DNA of 33,615 bases from Raineyella sp964528755 (GTDB lineage: Bacteria; Actinomycetota; Actinomycetes; Propionibacteriales; Propionibacteriaceae). The translations under genes and the position numbers were made by a program. Positions 7,897 to 15,857 of this stretch are shown here, one piece after another. The notes beneath the pieces are model-generated. The model was not told the origin of the DNA. It worked only from the letters and a program-made list of their open reading frames with translations, and did not search any database. The first letter of the stretch is position 1, and each line of letters begins with the position of its first letter. The DNA lies in the NCBI GenBank assembly GCA_964528755.1, contig CAZGWN010000038.1:1-33615 (forward strand), in the 5' to 3' direction.

Positions 7897-9282
7897 ATGA
7901 CCGCAACTGAGCAGGACGCGGCCGCAACGGCCGCTTCGCCGGATCCGCGGCGCTGGCGCATCCTGGCGATGCTCGGCATCGCCCAGCTGATGCTGATCGT
8001 CGACGTGACGGTCGTCGCAGTCGCACTCCCGGACATGGGCAGTGATCTCGGTCTGGACCGTGCCGGGCTCGCGTGGGTCGCGAGCATCTACGCACTGGCG
8101 TTCGGCGGCCTGATGCTGCTCGGTGGCCGAGCAGCCGATGTCTTCGGACCACGCCGGCTCGTGCTCTCCGGCCTCGTCCTGTTCACCGCGGCGTCACTGC
8201 TCGCGGGCCTGGCCGGCGGCGCCGAGATGATGCTGCTCGCCCGCGCTCTGCAAGGCGTGGGGGCCGCGATGATGTCGCCGGCGGCGCTGTCGGTGATCGT
8301 GCGCATCTTCGCCGGCGCCGAGCTGAGCCGCGCACTCGGGGTGTGGTCGGCGCTCGGCGGCGCCGGAGCCGCAGTGGGGGTCCTGCTCGGCGGCGTCCTG
8401 ACCTCGGGACCGGGCTGGCAGTGGGTGTTCTACATCAACGTACCGATCGGTGCGGCGCTTCTGCTGACACTGCTGATCTGGGTGAAGCCGATGCCGGGGA
8501 CCGGCGGGCGGCTTGATCTTGTGGGCGCGATCCTCGCAACCGTCGCCACGAGCGCCGTCGTCTACGGGCTGGTCTCTGCCGGGGACTTCGGGTGGTTGAG
8601 TCCGCACACGTTGATCGCTGCCGGAGTCGGGATCGCCGGGTATGCGCTTCTGGCCTGGCGCATCCGGACGGCGGCGACGCCCCTGATCGATCCGGACATG
8701 CTCCGCCGTCGTCCGGTCGTGCGGGGCCTCGCGCTGGTGTTCGTGTCGACCGCGCTGATGATCGCCGTCTTCTTCCTCGGTTCCTTCGCCTTGCAGCAAT
8801 CCCATGGCTTCACCCCGTTGCAGACCGGTCTGTCATTCCTCCCGGTCGCCGTCGGGACGATTCTCGGCTCGACCCTGGCCGGGCGCCTGCTGCCCCGCTG
8901 GGGCGTACGCGCCGTGTCCGCGGTCGGGCTGATGATCGCCGCAGCGGGCCTGGCGGTCACGGCGGGGATCACCTCGACGGCCGTGCTGATCGCGGCCACC
9001 ACGGTTGCCGGCTTCGGTATCGGTGCGGGATTCGTCGCCGCCGCGGGGAGCCTGTTCTCGGCCGTCCAGCCGCAGGAGGCGGGCATCGCCTCAGGTGCGC
9101 TGAGCACGTTCCACGAGTTCGGCGCCGCTACCGGGGTGTCCGCAGTCTCCAGTGTCGCCGCGGCGGCACTCCTGACGCCCACCGCGGATGCGTTCGCCCG
9201 GGGATACTGGTTCGCCGCCGCAGTCGCCGGCGTCGCCGGACTCCTGTCGATCGCGCGCCCGAAAGGGCAGGCCCATGCCTGA
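7897..9282 (+). CDS. DHA2-type MFS multidrug efflux transporter
   Basis: A 461-aa protein with many hydrophobic segments, consistent with the 14-TM EmrB/QacA type. Key motifs are VDVTVVAVALPDMGSDLG in TM1 (motif D1 style), GRAADVFGPRRLVL (motif A, loop 2-3), and ALQGVGAAMMSPAALSVI with GVWSALGGAGAAVGVLLGG (antiporter motif C region). The start is ATG 7897, because AGAAGGG at 7882-7888 lies 8 nt before it; the alternative GTG at 7888 overlaps that ribosome site. In this family such proteins export organic cations and antibiotics by proton antiport. It is divergent from the reductase/MFS operon and 100 bp ahead of an ABC export/two-component operon on the same strand. Confidence 0.85.
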   Translation: MTATEQDAAATAASPDPRRWRILAMLGIAQLMLIVDVTVVAVALPDMGSDLGLDRAGLAWVASIYALAFGGLMLLGGRAADVFGPRRLVLSGLVLFTAASLLAGLAGGAEMMLLARALQGVGAAMMSPAALSVIVRIFAGAELSRALGVWSALGGAGAAVGVLLGGVLTSGPGWQWVFYINVPIGAALLLTLLIWVKPMPGTGGRLDLVGAILATVATSAVVYGLVSAGDFGWLSPHTLIAAGVGIAGYALLAWRIRTAATPLIDPDMLRRRPVVRGLALVFVSTALMIAVFFLGSFALQQSHGFTPLQTGLSFLPVAVGTILGSTLAGRLLPRWGVRAVSAVGLMIAAAGLAVTAGITSTAVLIAATTVAGFGIGAGFVAAAGSLFSAVQPQEAGIASGALSTFHEFGAATGVSAVSSVAAAALLTPTADAFARGYWFAAAVAGVAGLLSIARPKGQAHA

Positions 9283-9381
9283 CGTGCTCCTGACAGGCGC
9301 GGCCCCTCTCACCACGGAGAGCGTCGAAACTCTGCCCGCCGGTAGAGGCGCCCGACCGCAGTCGTGCGATGTGCTGGGGAC

Positions 9382-10383
9382 ATGAACACGACATCCCTGG
9401 CCCGGGTCGAATCCGCCACCGCGGTCAGCGTACGGGGCTTGTCGAAGTCCTACGGTGGAAAGCTCGTCCTCGACGACTTCGACCTCGACGTCCGCGCGGG
9501 TGAGGTGGTCGGGCTGATCGGCGCCAACGGTGCCGGGAAGACGACCGCGGTCGAATGCCTGCAGGGGCTCCGCCGACCGGACACCGGCACCATGACCGTC
9601 CTCGGCCTCGATCCGCAACGAGACCCCCAACGCGTCCGCTCGCAGATCGGCAGTCAGCTGCAGGACTCCGGACTGCCGGACCGGATGCGAGTTTCGGAGG
9701 CCGTCACACTGTTCGCCGGACCGCGCGCCGCGGATCCCGCCGATCTGATGGAGCAGTTCGGCATCGCTCACCGAGCTCGCACACCCTTCGCGGGACTCAG
9801 CGGCGGGGAACGGCAGCGTCTGTTTCTCGTGCTCGCCCTGCTGAACCGGCCTCGGCTGGTGATCCTCGACGAGCTGACCCAGGGTCTGGACCCCGCTGCC
9901 CGCCGAAACGTCTGGGCGGCGGTGGCCGAGCTTCGTCGCACCGGGGTCACGGTGTTGCTCGTCACGCATGAGCTCGCCGAGGCCGAGGCCCTCTGCGACC
10001 GGGTGATCGCCATGCGCACCGGGCGGATTCTCGATCAGGGCACCCCGTCCGAGCTCATCGCCCGCCACGCCGGGGAAGCCATCATCCGCTTCACGTCGGT
10101 GATCTCCCAGGACGATGCCGTCGCCACCGCGCTTCAGGAGCTGAACGGGCTGCCAGGAGTGCAAGTGGTGACCCGCTCCGGCAGCACGTTCTCGATCCGC
10201 GGCGGGCGAGCGGCGATCGCGCACATCGGGGCCTGGCTCACGGCACGGCCGGAGCCCGTCCCCACTGATCTGGATGTGCGCACCCCGGACCTGGAAGCGG
10301 CGCTGCTCACCCTTCTCGTCGCTGATCCGTCGCATCCCCCCGCAGCCCAGGGCCTTGCTCGGACGGCAGGAGGCGCACGGTGA
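9382..10383 (+). CDS. ABC transporter ATP-binding protein (DrrA/CcmA type)
   Basis: A 333-aa ATPase of the ABC-2 export group. Visible motifs are Walker A GANGAGKTT near residue 47, signature LSGGERQRL, Walker B LVILDELTQGLDP and switch histidine VTHEL. The C-terminal 100 residues after the ATPase (QGTPSELIARHAGEA onward) are the usual regulatory tail of DrrA-like proteins. The start is uncertain: ATG 9382 gives the natural N-terminus MNTTSLARVES but its GGGGA is too close; GTG 9364 is in frame. The stop overlaps the permease start (GTGATG), so ATPase and permease are made together. The substrate is probably a drug, lipid or peptide; the nearby histidine kinase suggests an envelope-stress or antibiotic-sensing role. 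Confidence 0.85.
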   Translation: MNTTSLARVESATAVSVRGLSKSYGGKLVLDDFDLDVRAGEVVGLIGANGAGKTTAVECLQGLRRPDTGTMTVLGLDPQRDPQRVRSQIGSQLQDSGLPDRMRVSEAVTLFAGPRAADPADLMEQFGIAHRARTPFAGLSGGERQRLFLVLALLNRPRLVILDELTQGLDPAARRNVWAAVAELRRTGVTVLLVTHELAEAEALCDRVIAMRTGRILDQGTPSELIARHAGEAIIRFTSVISQDDAVATALQELNGLPGVQVVTRSGSTFSIRGGRAAIAHIGAWLTARPEPVPTDLDVRTPDLEAALLTLLVADPSHPPAAQGLARTAGGAR

Positions 10384-11171
10384 TGTCGACAGAGACCCTC
10401 GACCTGGATCGCGCTCCCGCGACGGCACCCCGACGGGTGCGCTCGGTGGCCCGCAGGCTCCTGTCCCAGGAGTTGCGGCTCGTCTCGCGCGACCCGTTCA
10501 CGTTGATCTTCACCGTCGGATTCCCGATCCTGTGCGTCCTGACCCTCGGCGGTGTATTCGGCACCGAACCGGCGCACGGCTTCCCGATCAACCCGTCGCA
10601 CTACTACATCGCCTCCTACTTCACCGTCATGATCGGCGCGGTGGGGTTCGTGATGCTGCCCACCCATATCGCGTCCTACCGGGAACGGGGGGTGCTTCGT
10701 CGCTTCACCGCCGCCGGGTTCGCCCGATGGTCCTTCCTCGTCGCCGAATCCTGGCTGGGACTGATCTCGATCGCGATCGCCGGGGCGGTCCTGCTCGCGG
10801 TCGCTGCCCCCGTCTACGGCGTCCCGCTCGTGCACGATCCGATCCGAGCCGGTGCCGGCATCCTGGTCGGGTCCATCGCGTTCGTCGCGATCGGCGTACT
10901 CCTGGGGACCTTGCTTCCCTCGGCGCGCGCAGCCCAGGCCGTCGGGCTGCTGCTGTACTTCCCGTCCTTCCTGCTCGGCGTCGGAGGCCCGCCGACCTCG
11001 GTCATGCCCCCGACGCTGCGCGCGATCGCCGAGAACCAGCCGCTCGCGCTCGCAAACCAGGCCATCCGCGACCCCTGGCTCGGACTCGGCGACGGAACAA
11101 CGCCCTTGCTGATCGTCGCCGCGATCGCCATCGCCGCAACCGTGCTGGCTCTGCGAAGAGGCCGACTATGA
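10380..11171 (+). CDS. ABC-2 type permease
   Basis: A 263-aa membrane protein with about six hydrophobic segments, the usual size and layout of ABC-2 permeases. The first hydrophobic segment (LTLIFTVGFPILCVLTLGGVF, here at about residues 40-60) follows a cytoplasmic start RRLLSQELRLVSRDP. The IASYRERGVLRRFTAAGF segment is the typical coupling-region ERGTLRRL-like motif. It partners with the ATPase just upstream (overlapping stop/start). AGGAGG at 10367-10372 serves either GTG 10380 or ATG 10383. The stop overlaps the kinase ATG as ATGA. Confidence 0.85.
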   Translation: MMSTETLDLDRAPATAPRRVRSVARRLLSQELRLVSRDPFTLIFTVGFPILCVLTLGGVFGTEPAHGFPINPSHYYIASYFTVMIGAVGFVMLPTHIASYRERGVLRRFTAAGFARWSFLVAESWLGLISIAIAGAVLLAVAAPVYGVPLVHDPIRAGAGILVGSIAFVAIGVLLGTLLPSARAAQAVGLLLYFPSFLLGVGGPPTSVMPPTLRAIAENQPLALANQAIRDPWLGLGDGTTPLLIVAAIAIAATVLALRRGRL

Positions 11172-12277
11172 CCCACGCGACAACCGTGCTCCCGTGGATC
11201 GAAAGGAGGTTGCCGGCCGTCGCCGCTCCCGCGGCGCTGACGGCCCTCACCGTCGCCGGCACGATCCAGACCCACCGGCAGGTTGCACTCGCCGTCCTCC
11301 TCGGTGTCGTCGTCGCGGTCACCGGTCTCCTCCTCGCCCGGACGGACGCCGTGGGCCGGCCGCTGGTCGGCGGCCTCGCGGTTCTGGCTCTGGCTGTCGG
11401 GGTTGCGTGCTGGGGTGAGCCTCACAACTTCGGATGGTTCGGGATGTGCGTGATCGCCGGCTGGGCTGCGCTGGTGCTCCCGACCAGGTGGGCCGTTGTC
11501 GTCGGTGCCGTGTTGGCCTCGGGGTTCATCGTCATGCTGGGCCTGGTCAGCCGAGAACCGGGCTGGGTGACCTGGAGCCTCGGCGTCGTGCTGACCTCCG
11601 GGGCATTCGTCTTCGTGCGCCGACAGCGCGAACTCGTCACCCGGCTGCATACCGCACAATCTCAACTGTCCGCCCGGGCCCGCACCGACGAACGCCACCG
11701 GATCGCGCGGGAGATGCACGACCTCGTCGGCCACAGCCTGACGGTCACGCTCCTGCATCTCGGCAGCGCTCGCCTTGCCCTCGGCGACGACCCGGACGGC
11801 GCGCGCACATCGCTCGAGCAGGCGGAGCGCGCGGCTCGCACCGGCCTTGACGACGTGCGCGCGGCCGTCGGGCTGCTCCGCACGGGCGGGCCCGCCGACC
11901 GGTCGCCCGTGCCGACCTCGACCGGCATTGCCGAACTCGTCCGGGGCTACCGCAACGCCGGCGTCGATGTCGACCTCGACCTCCGTGGCGACCTCTCCCG
12001 GATCGCACCTGCCAGGGGCCTCGCCGCCTACCGGATCACGCAGGAATCGCTGACGAACGCTGCCCGCCACGGCGGCGGTGCCCCGATCACCGTGCAGGTG
12101 GACGTCTCCGATGACCGGGTGCGATTGGTCATCCGCAACAGCAGCACCAGCATGCCGGTGGTGTCCGGCGGAACCGGCCTCATCGCGATGCGCGAACGGG
12201 CCGCCGCAGTCGGCGGCACCCTGGAGGCCGGGCCGGACCACGGCGCATGGCTTGTCGAGGCGGTGATCCCGGTATGA
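11168..12277 (+). CDS. Sensor histidine kinase (NarL/DesK type, HisKA_3)
   Basis: A 369-aa kinase with about five N-terminal membrane segments (residues 15-150) and no large outside domain, so it likely senses membrane state or a ligand within the membrane. After a linker (RRQRELVTRLHTAQSQL) comes the HisKA_3 dimerisation box ERHRIAREMHDLVGHSL with phospho-acceptor H184. The HATPase_c domain follows, with N-box RITQESLTNAARHGG and G-box GGTGLIAMRERAAAVGG. The start ATG overlaps the permease stop, and the stop overlaps the regulator ATG. Fusion of transporter and kinase genes in one overlapping string suggests that it controls this ABC transporter or senses its flux. Confidence 0.88.
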   Translation: MTHATTVLPWIERRLPAVAAPAALTALTVAGTIQTHRQVALAVLLGVVVAVTGLLLARTDAVGRPLVGGLAVLALAVGVACWGEPHNFGWFGMCVIAGWAALVLPTRWAVVVGAVLASGFIVMLGLVSREPGWVTWSLGVVLTSGAFVFVRRQRELVTRLHTAQSQLSARARTDERHRIAREMHDLVGHSLTVTLLHLGSARLALGDDPDGARTSLEQAERAARTGLDDVRAAVGLLRTGGPADRSPVPTSTGIAELVRGYRNAGVDVDLDLRGDLSRIAPARGLAAYRITQESLTNAARHGGGAPITVQVDVSDDRVRLVIRNSSTSMPVVSGGTGLIAMRERAAAVGGTLEAGPDHGAWLVEAVIPV

Positions 12278-12993
12278 CCGCTGGCCCCGGCCCGGTTCCT
12301 CGTCCTGTCCGGGTACTGATCGTCGACGACCAGGAACTCATCCGCACCGGATTGCGCGGCATCCTGCGTGAACGCTTCGGCTTCGTCATCGTCGGGGAAC
12401 TCGACCGAGGGTTCGACGTGACCCGGGCGGTTGCCCGCCTCAGCCCCGACGTGGTGGTCATGGACGTACGGATGCCCGGCGTCGACGGGATCTCCGCTAC
12501 TCGGGCGCTCGCCCGGACAGCCGACCCGCCCCCGGTACTCGTGCTGACCACGTTCGACGACGACGAGATCCTCGCCGGAACACTGCGAGCCGGCGCCGAG
12601 GGCTTTCTCCTCAAGGGCGCACCCGCCGAGGACCTCCAGCGAGCGGTCCGTACGCTCGCCGGCGGCGGAGCGTGGCTCGACCCGGCCATCACCGGCCGCG
12701 TTCTCACCACCTACCGGGAGGGGCGCCTGCCAACCCGCCCCGGCGCACAGGTCGATCTCCTGACCCCGCGCGAGAAGGACGTTCTCGCACTCATCGGGGC
12801 AGGACTCACCAACAGCGAGATCGCCGCGGACCTCTATCTGGGCGAGGGCACGATCAAGACCCACATCAGCCACATCTTCACCAAACTCGGCCTCCGCGAC
12901 CGTGCGGCGCCTGTCGTGTTCGCCTTTGACCACGGCCTGGCAAGCCCCGGGGAGCCGCGACCCCGCAGCGGGCATGACCACAGTCGATCATGA
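12274..12993 (+). CDS. NarL/LuxR-family response regulator
   Basis: A 239-aa regulator. The receiver domain has the acidic pair IVDDQ (D18, D19), phospho-acceptor D64 in VVVMDVRMPGVDG, and conserved T and K (VLTTFDDDE, LLKGAP). The LuxR-type HTH is LTPREKDVLALIGAGLTNSE followed by IAADLYLGEGTIKTHISHIF. The start is ATG 12274, overlapping the kinase stop (ATGA); the in-frame GTG/ATG upstream are inside the kinase. The last codons run into a 16-bp tandem repeat block. Its targets are probably its own operon and perhaps the neighbouring exporters, by inference. Confidence 0.9.
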   Translation: MTAGPGPVPRPVRVLIVDDQELIRTGLRGILRERFGFVIVGELDRGFDVTRAVARLSPDVVVMDVRMPGVDGISATRALARTADPPPVLVLTTFDDDEILAGTLRAGAEGFLLKGAPAEDLQRAVRTLAGGGAWLDPAITGRVLTTYREGRLPTRPGAQVDLLTPREKDVLALIGAGLTNSEIAADLYLGEGTIKTHISHIFTKLGLRDRAAPVVFAFDHGLASPGEPRPRSGHDHSRS

Positions 12994-13020
12994 CAACAAT
13001 CGATCATGACCACATTCGAT
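12973..13020. repeat. Three 16-bp tandem repeats at an operon end
   Basis: Three directly repeated 16-mers, CATGACCACAGTCGAT, CATGACAACAATCGAT and CATGACCACATTCGAT, are in perfect phase with no spacer (12973-12988, 12989-13004, 13005-13020). Consensus CATGACMACANTCGAT. The first unit encodes the last residues of the response regulator and the array fills most of the 46-bp gap to the convergent gene end at 13040. The spacing of 16 bp is about 1.5 helical turns. It may be a protein-binding array or replication slippage product. Confidence 0.85.
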
Positions 13021-13039
13021 GACGTCTACGTCGCCGATG

Positions 13040-14284
13040 TCAGGGACGCTGACCGCCATCGCCGCTGTCGTCGGGCGCAGACTTGCGGCGGAGGGCCTCG
13101 GTGGCGCGATCCACGGCCTGTTCACCGAGCCGCCTGGCTGCGACGGCGTTCTCCGTCGCGCTGACCCGGACCATGTCGACGGTCTTGTCGAGGGCCTCGC
13201 CGGCGGCCCGGCGCCAGGGCTTCGGGTCCGCGGCCTCGTGCTCCCCGACGATTCCGAGCCGCCCGCGCAGGGTGAGCACGTCCTCCCTGACGCTGTTGCT
13301 CGCCGTCACCGCCGCCGGGGAGTCGAACGGATGGAGGAGCACCTTGGCGTTCGCCCTCTCCACCGTCTCGTCCATCTGAGCGAGCAGGGCGGCCGTGCTG
13401 TCACCGATCCGTCCGAGACGCATCTGCCGCGCCTTCGCCAGCCCGAGGCGGTGGGTCCGGAGTTCCTCAGGAGAGGAGTCGAGGACACGATCGAGCTCGA
13501 GCACACCGACTCCGTCCAGGAGCTGGAAGGTGAAGGCAAGCACCGCGAGCCACTCGCGCACCTCCGGCCGGGCGTCGTTGGTCTCGCGCGCGATGGCCCC
13601 GAGGCCGGTCTTGCGCTGGAGTCTCGCGGCGATGTCGCCCAGCTTGCGCGTGGCGTACGCCTGGGTGCGGGCAATGGTCTGCGAGGCCGCCTGCACCTTT
13701 GACCAGGTCACCTCGGACACCCGCCCGACCTCGTCGCGGACGGTGAGGACGTCCCCGATGATCAGATCCACACCGATCATGTCCGCCAGGACCGCGTCTT
13801 TCTGGTTGCGCAGGATGTCGTCGATCTTCTCGTTGAGGCCCTCCAGGTATTCGGCGATCTCGTCCATCTGGTGCTGCATCGCTCGCTGCTGCAGCATCGT
13901 CGAGAGTGCCGTCAGCGCAAACGGGCCGCTCAGGAGCGCCGAGGGTGCCCGCGCGATCTGGATCCACTGCCCGATCTCCCCGCGTCGGCCGATCATCGCG
14001 TGGCTGACGCCCGGAGTCCGGGTCGCCATCAGGCCGTACCTGCGGACCGCTTCGGCGGACTCGGCGGTGAGTTTGACCCACCGGCCGGAGTTCGCCGCGA
14101 TGTCGGCGCCGGCCTGTACCGCCGCTCCCGCGGTGCCGGACGCGGACCACAGTCTGCGGAGGTCGAGTGCCCGCGACGGCGCCGTGTCCAGTCCGGCCTG
14201 GGCGAGGAAGCTCTCGACGTCGCTGGTGCGGCCGATGACCGCGAGTCCGTCGCCGTCCCTGACCACCTCGATCTCGCTGTCCAT
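13040..14284 (-). CDS. Unrecognised 414-aa protein with one hydrophobic stretch and helical tail
   Basis: I do not recognise the family. The start ATG 14284 is backed by a strong AGGAGAAG ribosome site. Residues 1-45 look like a small alpha/beta unit (EIEVVRDGDGLAVIGRTSDV), resembling actinobacterial proteins of unknown function. There is a short hydrophobic stretch near residues 115-135 (PSALLSGPFALTALSTMLQQ), then a highly helical, charged region (QHQMDEIAEYLEGLNEKIDD) that is a probable coiled coil. The remainder is helix-rich to a polar tail. A membrane-associated or self-assembling helical protein is a fair guess; no catalytic motif is seen. Convergent with the response regulator across the tandem repeat. 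Confidence 0.75.
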   Translation of the reverse strand: MDSEIEVVRDGDGLAVIGRTSDVESFLAQAGLDTAPSRALDLRRLWSASGTAGAAVQAGADIAANSGRWVKLTAESAEAVRRYGLMATRTPGVSHAMIGRRGEIGQWIQIARAPSALLSGPFALTALSTMLQQRAMQHQMDEIAEYLEGLNEKIDDILRNQKDAVLADMIGVDLIIGDVLTVRDEVGRVSEVTWSKVQAASQTIARTQAYATRKLGDIAARLQRKTGLGAIARETNDARPEVREWLAVLAFTFQLLDGVGVLELDRVLDSSPEELRTHRLGLAKARQMRLGRIGDSTAALLAQMDETVERANAKVLLHPFDSPAAVTASNSVREDVLTLRGRLGIVGEHEAADPKPWRRAAGEALDKTVDMVRVSATENAVAARRLGEQAVDRATEALRRKSAPDDSGDGGQRP

Positions 14285-14339
14285 CGCTTCTCCTGCTGCC
14301 GCCGGTGCTCCCACCCCGTGAGGGGTCTTGACCCGTCAC

Positions 14340-14345
14340 ACGCTA
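14340..14345 (-). promoter_or_regulatory. -10 box TAGCGT for the 414-aa protein, built on a stop codon
   Basis: On the minus strand the permease stop codon TAG (14345-14343) is the first half of a TAGCGT hexamer fitting the actinobacterial -10 consensus TANNNT. A start site near 14333 would give a leader of about 50 nt carrying the AGGAGAAG site. A small hairpin (ACCCC-GTGA-GGGGT, near 14312-14325) lies in that leader. Confidence 0.4.
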
Positions 14346-15764
14346 CCCGGCCATCCCGGCATCCACGGGCCACGAAGGACCGGAAGGCTCCCGAGCGGCC
14401 CCGCCCCGGTACGTACGTCCCTGGGTGACCCTCAGCGGGGGCGCGGCGAGGGGAGGGCACGACACGGAGGCGTGTCCGTCCGTTCCAGGGGGTGCCGGTG
14501 ATCGGTCGGACGCTCGTCTCCGGAAGATCGGTCCGGAGATGAGCGCCGCCAGTACGAGGACGACCAGGCCGTAGACGGATCGCCATCCCGAGCCGATGAG
14601 CATCGTGATCATGACCGGGAGCACCAGGGCATTGGCCACGGCCCATGCGATCGGCGGGTGTTGTCGCAGGTGGGCGAGGATGCACAGGACGTAGATGATG
14701 ACGAACACGGCGCTCGCGGCGGCCATCAGGTCGACGACTGCCTCCGGCCACCTGGCCAGGACGCCGAGGGTCGCCACGAATCCGAGGGTCAGGGCGCAGA
14801 TGGCGCGGCGCGGGGTCTGCCCCGGAGTCGCGAGTCGGGTGGGGAAGATCCCCTCGCCGGCGGCGGCGTCGAGGACGAGCGCGCATCCCCGCACCCAGGC
14901 GAGCGCATTGAGCAGCACACCGGCGGCCCCGACCGCGGCGACGACGGCTGCGATGGTCGGTCCGGGACGACCGACACGTAGGGCGTCGACCACGCCGGTC
15001 AGCGGATCGACGGTGTCCATCTGTCGGGCGATGGCGACCGTGAGGAGCACGGCGAGGGACACGAGGAGACCGAGCGCGACGGCGGCGACAAAGCCGAAGT
15101 CGCGCCGTGGGTTGCGCATGTCCCGCGCGACGAAGGTGAGATTCTCGAAGCCGACGAACGCCCAGAAGGCGATGAGCATCCCGCTCGGCACCACGCCGAG
15201 CCCGGCCGCCTCCGGCACGAGGTGCGGCGACCGGACCGGGTGGCTGATCGCCCCCAGGGCCGCCGCGACGAGCACCACGACAAGGATCCCCGCGACCCAC
15301 CCCTGCAGGCGTGCGCTCGTCCGGCCGCCGGCGAGGTTGGTGATGGCGGCGATCCCGAGCAGGATCGCCGCCACGGCGGCCGGCGGCACCGGCAGGGGGA
15401 TGACCGTGCCGAGGAAGTGGGCTCCCGCGACCGCGCTGGTCGGGAGTCCGACAACAACAACGAGGGAGAAACACACCGGGACCATGCGACCGGCAGCCGG
15501 ACCGAGACCGCGACGCACGCTGGACCGGAGAGGATCCGGGTCACCGTCGCCATGGAGGACGGTGTCCCGGAAGAGCATGATCATCGGAATGCACAGGAGC
15601 GCCGTGGCGATCCACACCAGGACCGCGGCCGAGCCGCTCTCGGCCAGGACCGCCGCGGGGAGGACGATGACGCCCGATCCCACGACCGAAGCGAAGGCGA
15701 CCACGACGGCGGCCGCCCGCGACAGGAAGCCCGCGCTGTTCTCCGGTGACTCGTTCGGTTTCAC
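14343..15764 (-). CDS. APC-superfamily amino acid permease
   Basis: A 473-aa membrane protein with about 12 hydrophobic segments. TM1 has the APC substrate-loop signature VVAFASVVGSGVIVLPAAVL (GSG break). TM6 has the unwound GMLIAFWAFVGFENLTF segment with conserved GFE. Length and order match amino acid/polyamine/organocation permeases; the substrate is unknown. The start is GTG 15764, chosen because GGAGG (15777-15773) is 8 nt upstream; the ATGs at 15815 and 15827 lack a ribosome site and add a non-family leader. It is divergent from a GlxA-type regulator, with 93 bp between starts, so the regulator probably controls it. The C-terminus is a 60-residue Pro/Arg-rich tail. Confidence 0.85.
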   Translation of the reverse strand: MKPNESPENSAGFLSRAAAVVVAFASVVGSGVIVLPAAVLAESGSAAVLVWIATALLCIPMIMLFRDTVLHGDGDPDPLRSSVRRGLGPAAGRMVPVCFSLVVVVGLPTSAVAGAHFLGTVIPLPVPPAAVAAILLGIAAITNLAGGRTSARLQGWVAGILVVVLVAAALGAISHPVRSPHLVPEAAGLGVVPSGMLIAFWAFVGFENLTFVARDMRNPRRDFGFVAAVALGLLVSLAVLLTVAIARQMDTVDPLTGVVDALRVGRPGPTIAAVVAAVGAAGVLLNALAWVRGCALVLDAAAGEGIFPTRLATPGQTPRRAICALTLGFVATLGVLARWPEAVVDLMAAASAVFVIIYVLCILAHLRQHPPIAWAVANALVLPVMITMLIGSGWRSVYGLVVLVLAALISGPIFRRRASDRSPAPPGTDGHASVSCPPLAAPPLRVTQGRTYRGGAAREPSGPSWPVDAGMAG

Positions 15765-15811
15765 CGGACCAGCCTCCGGGAACGTACGGGCGGCGTCGAG
15801 TGGCAGACAAG

Positions 15812-15839
15812 ACATTGTCACGTGCATTCTTGCCAATGT
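15812..15839. promoter_or_regulatory. Inverted repeat in the permease/GlxA divergent promoter
   Basis: ACATTG (15812-15817) and CAATGT (15834-15839) form a perfect 6-bp inverted repeat with 16 nt between; extending gives GACATTGTC against AACATTGGC, 7 of 9 matched. It lies between the two divergent starts and directly upstream of the TAGGGT box of the regulator, a suitable place for an AraC-type autoregulator to act on both genes. Confidence 0.4.
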
Positions 15840-15844
15840 TCGGA

Positions 15845-15850
15845 TAGGGT
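15845..15850 (+). promoter_or_regulatory. -10 box TAGGGT, leaderless start for the GlxA-type gene
   Basis: TAGGGT fits TANNNT and ends exactly 7 nt before ATG 15858, so transcription would begin at or next to the start codon. The only purine-rich stretch before the ATG (CGGGGG) is too near to act as a ribosome site, which supports a leaderless message. Confidence 0.55.
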
Positions 15851-15857
15851 CGGGGGC

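Noticed and set aside
10274..11167. In-frame extension of the histidine kinase through the ABC permease gene
   Set aside because: The extension is Arg/Pro-rich; ATG 11168 gives an ATGA overlap and a normal membrane start.
12973..13020. CRISPR array
   Set aside because: The 16-bp units are directly adjacent with no unique spacers and no cas genes are present.
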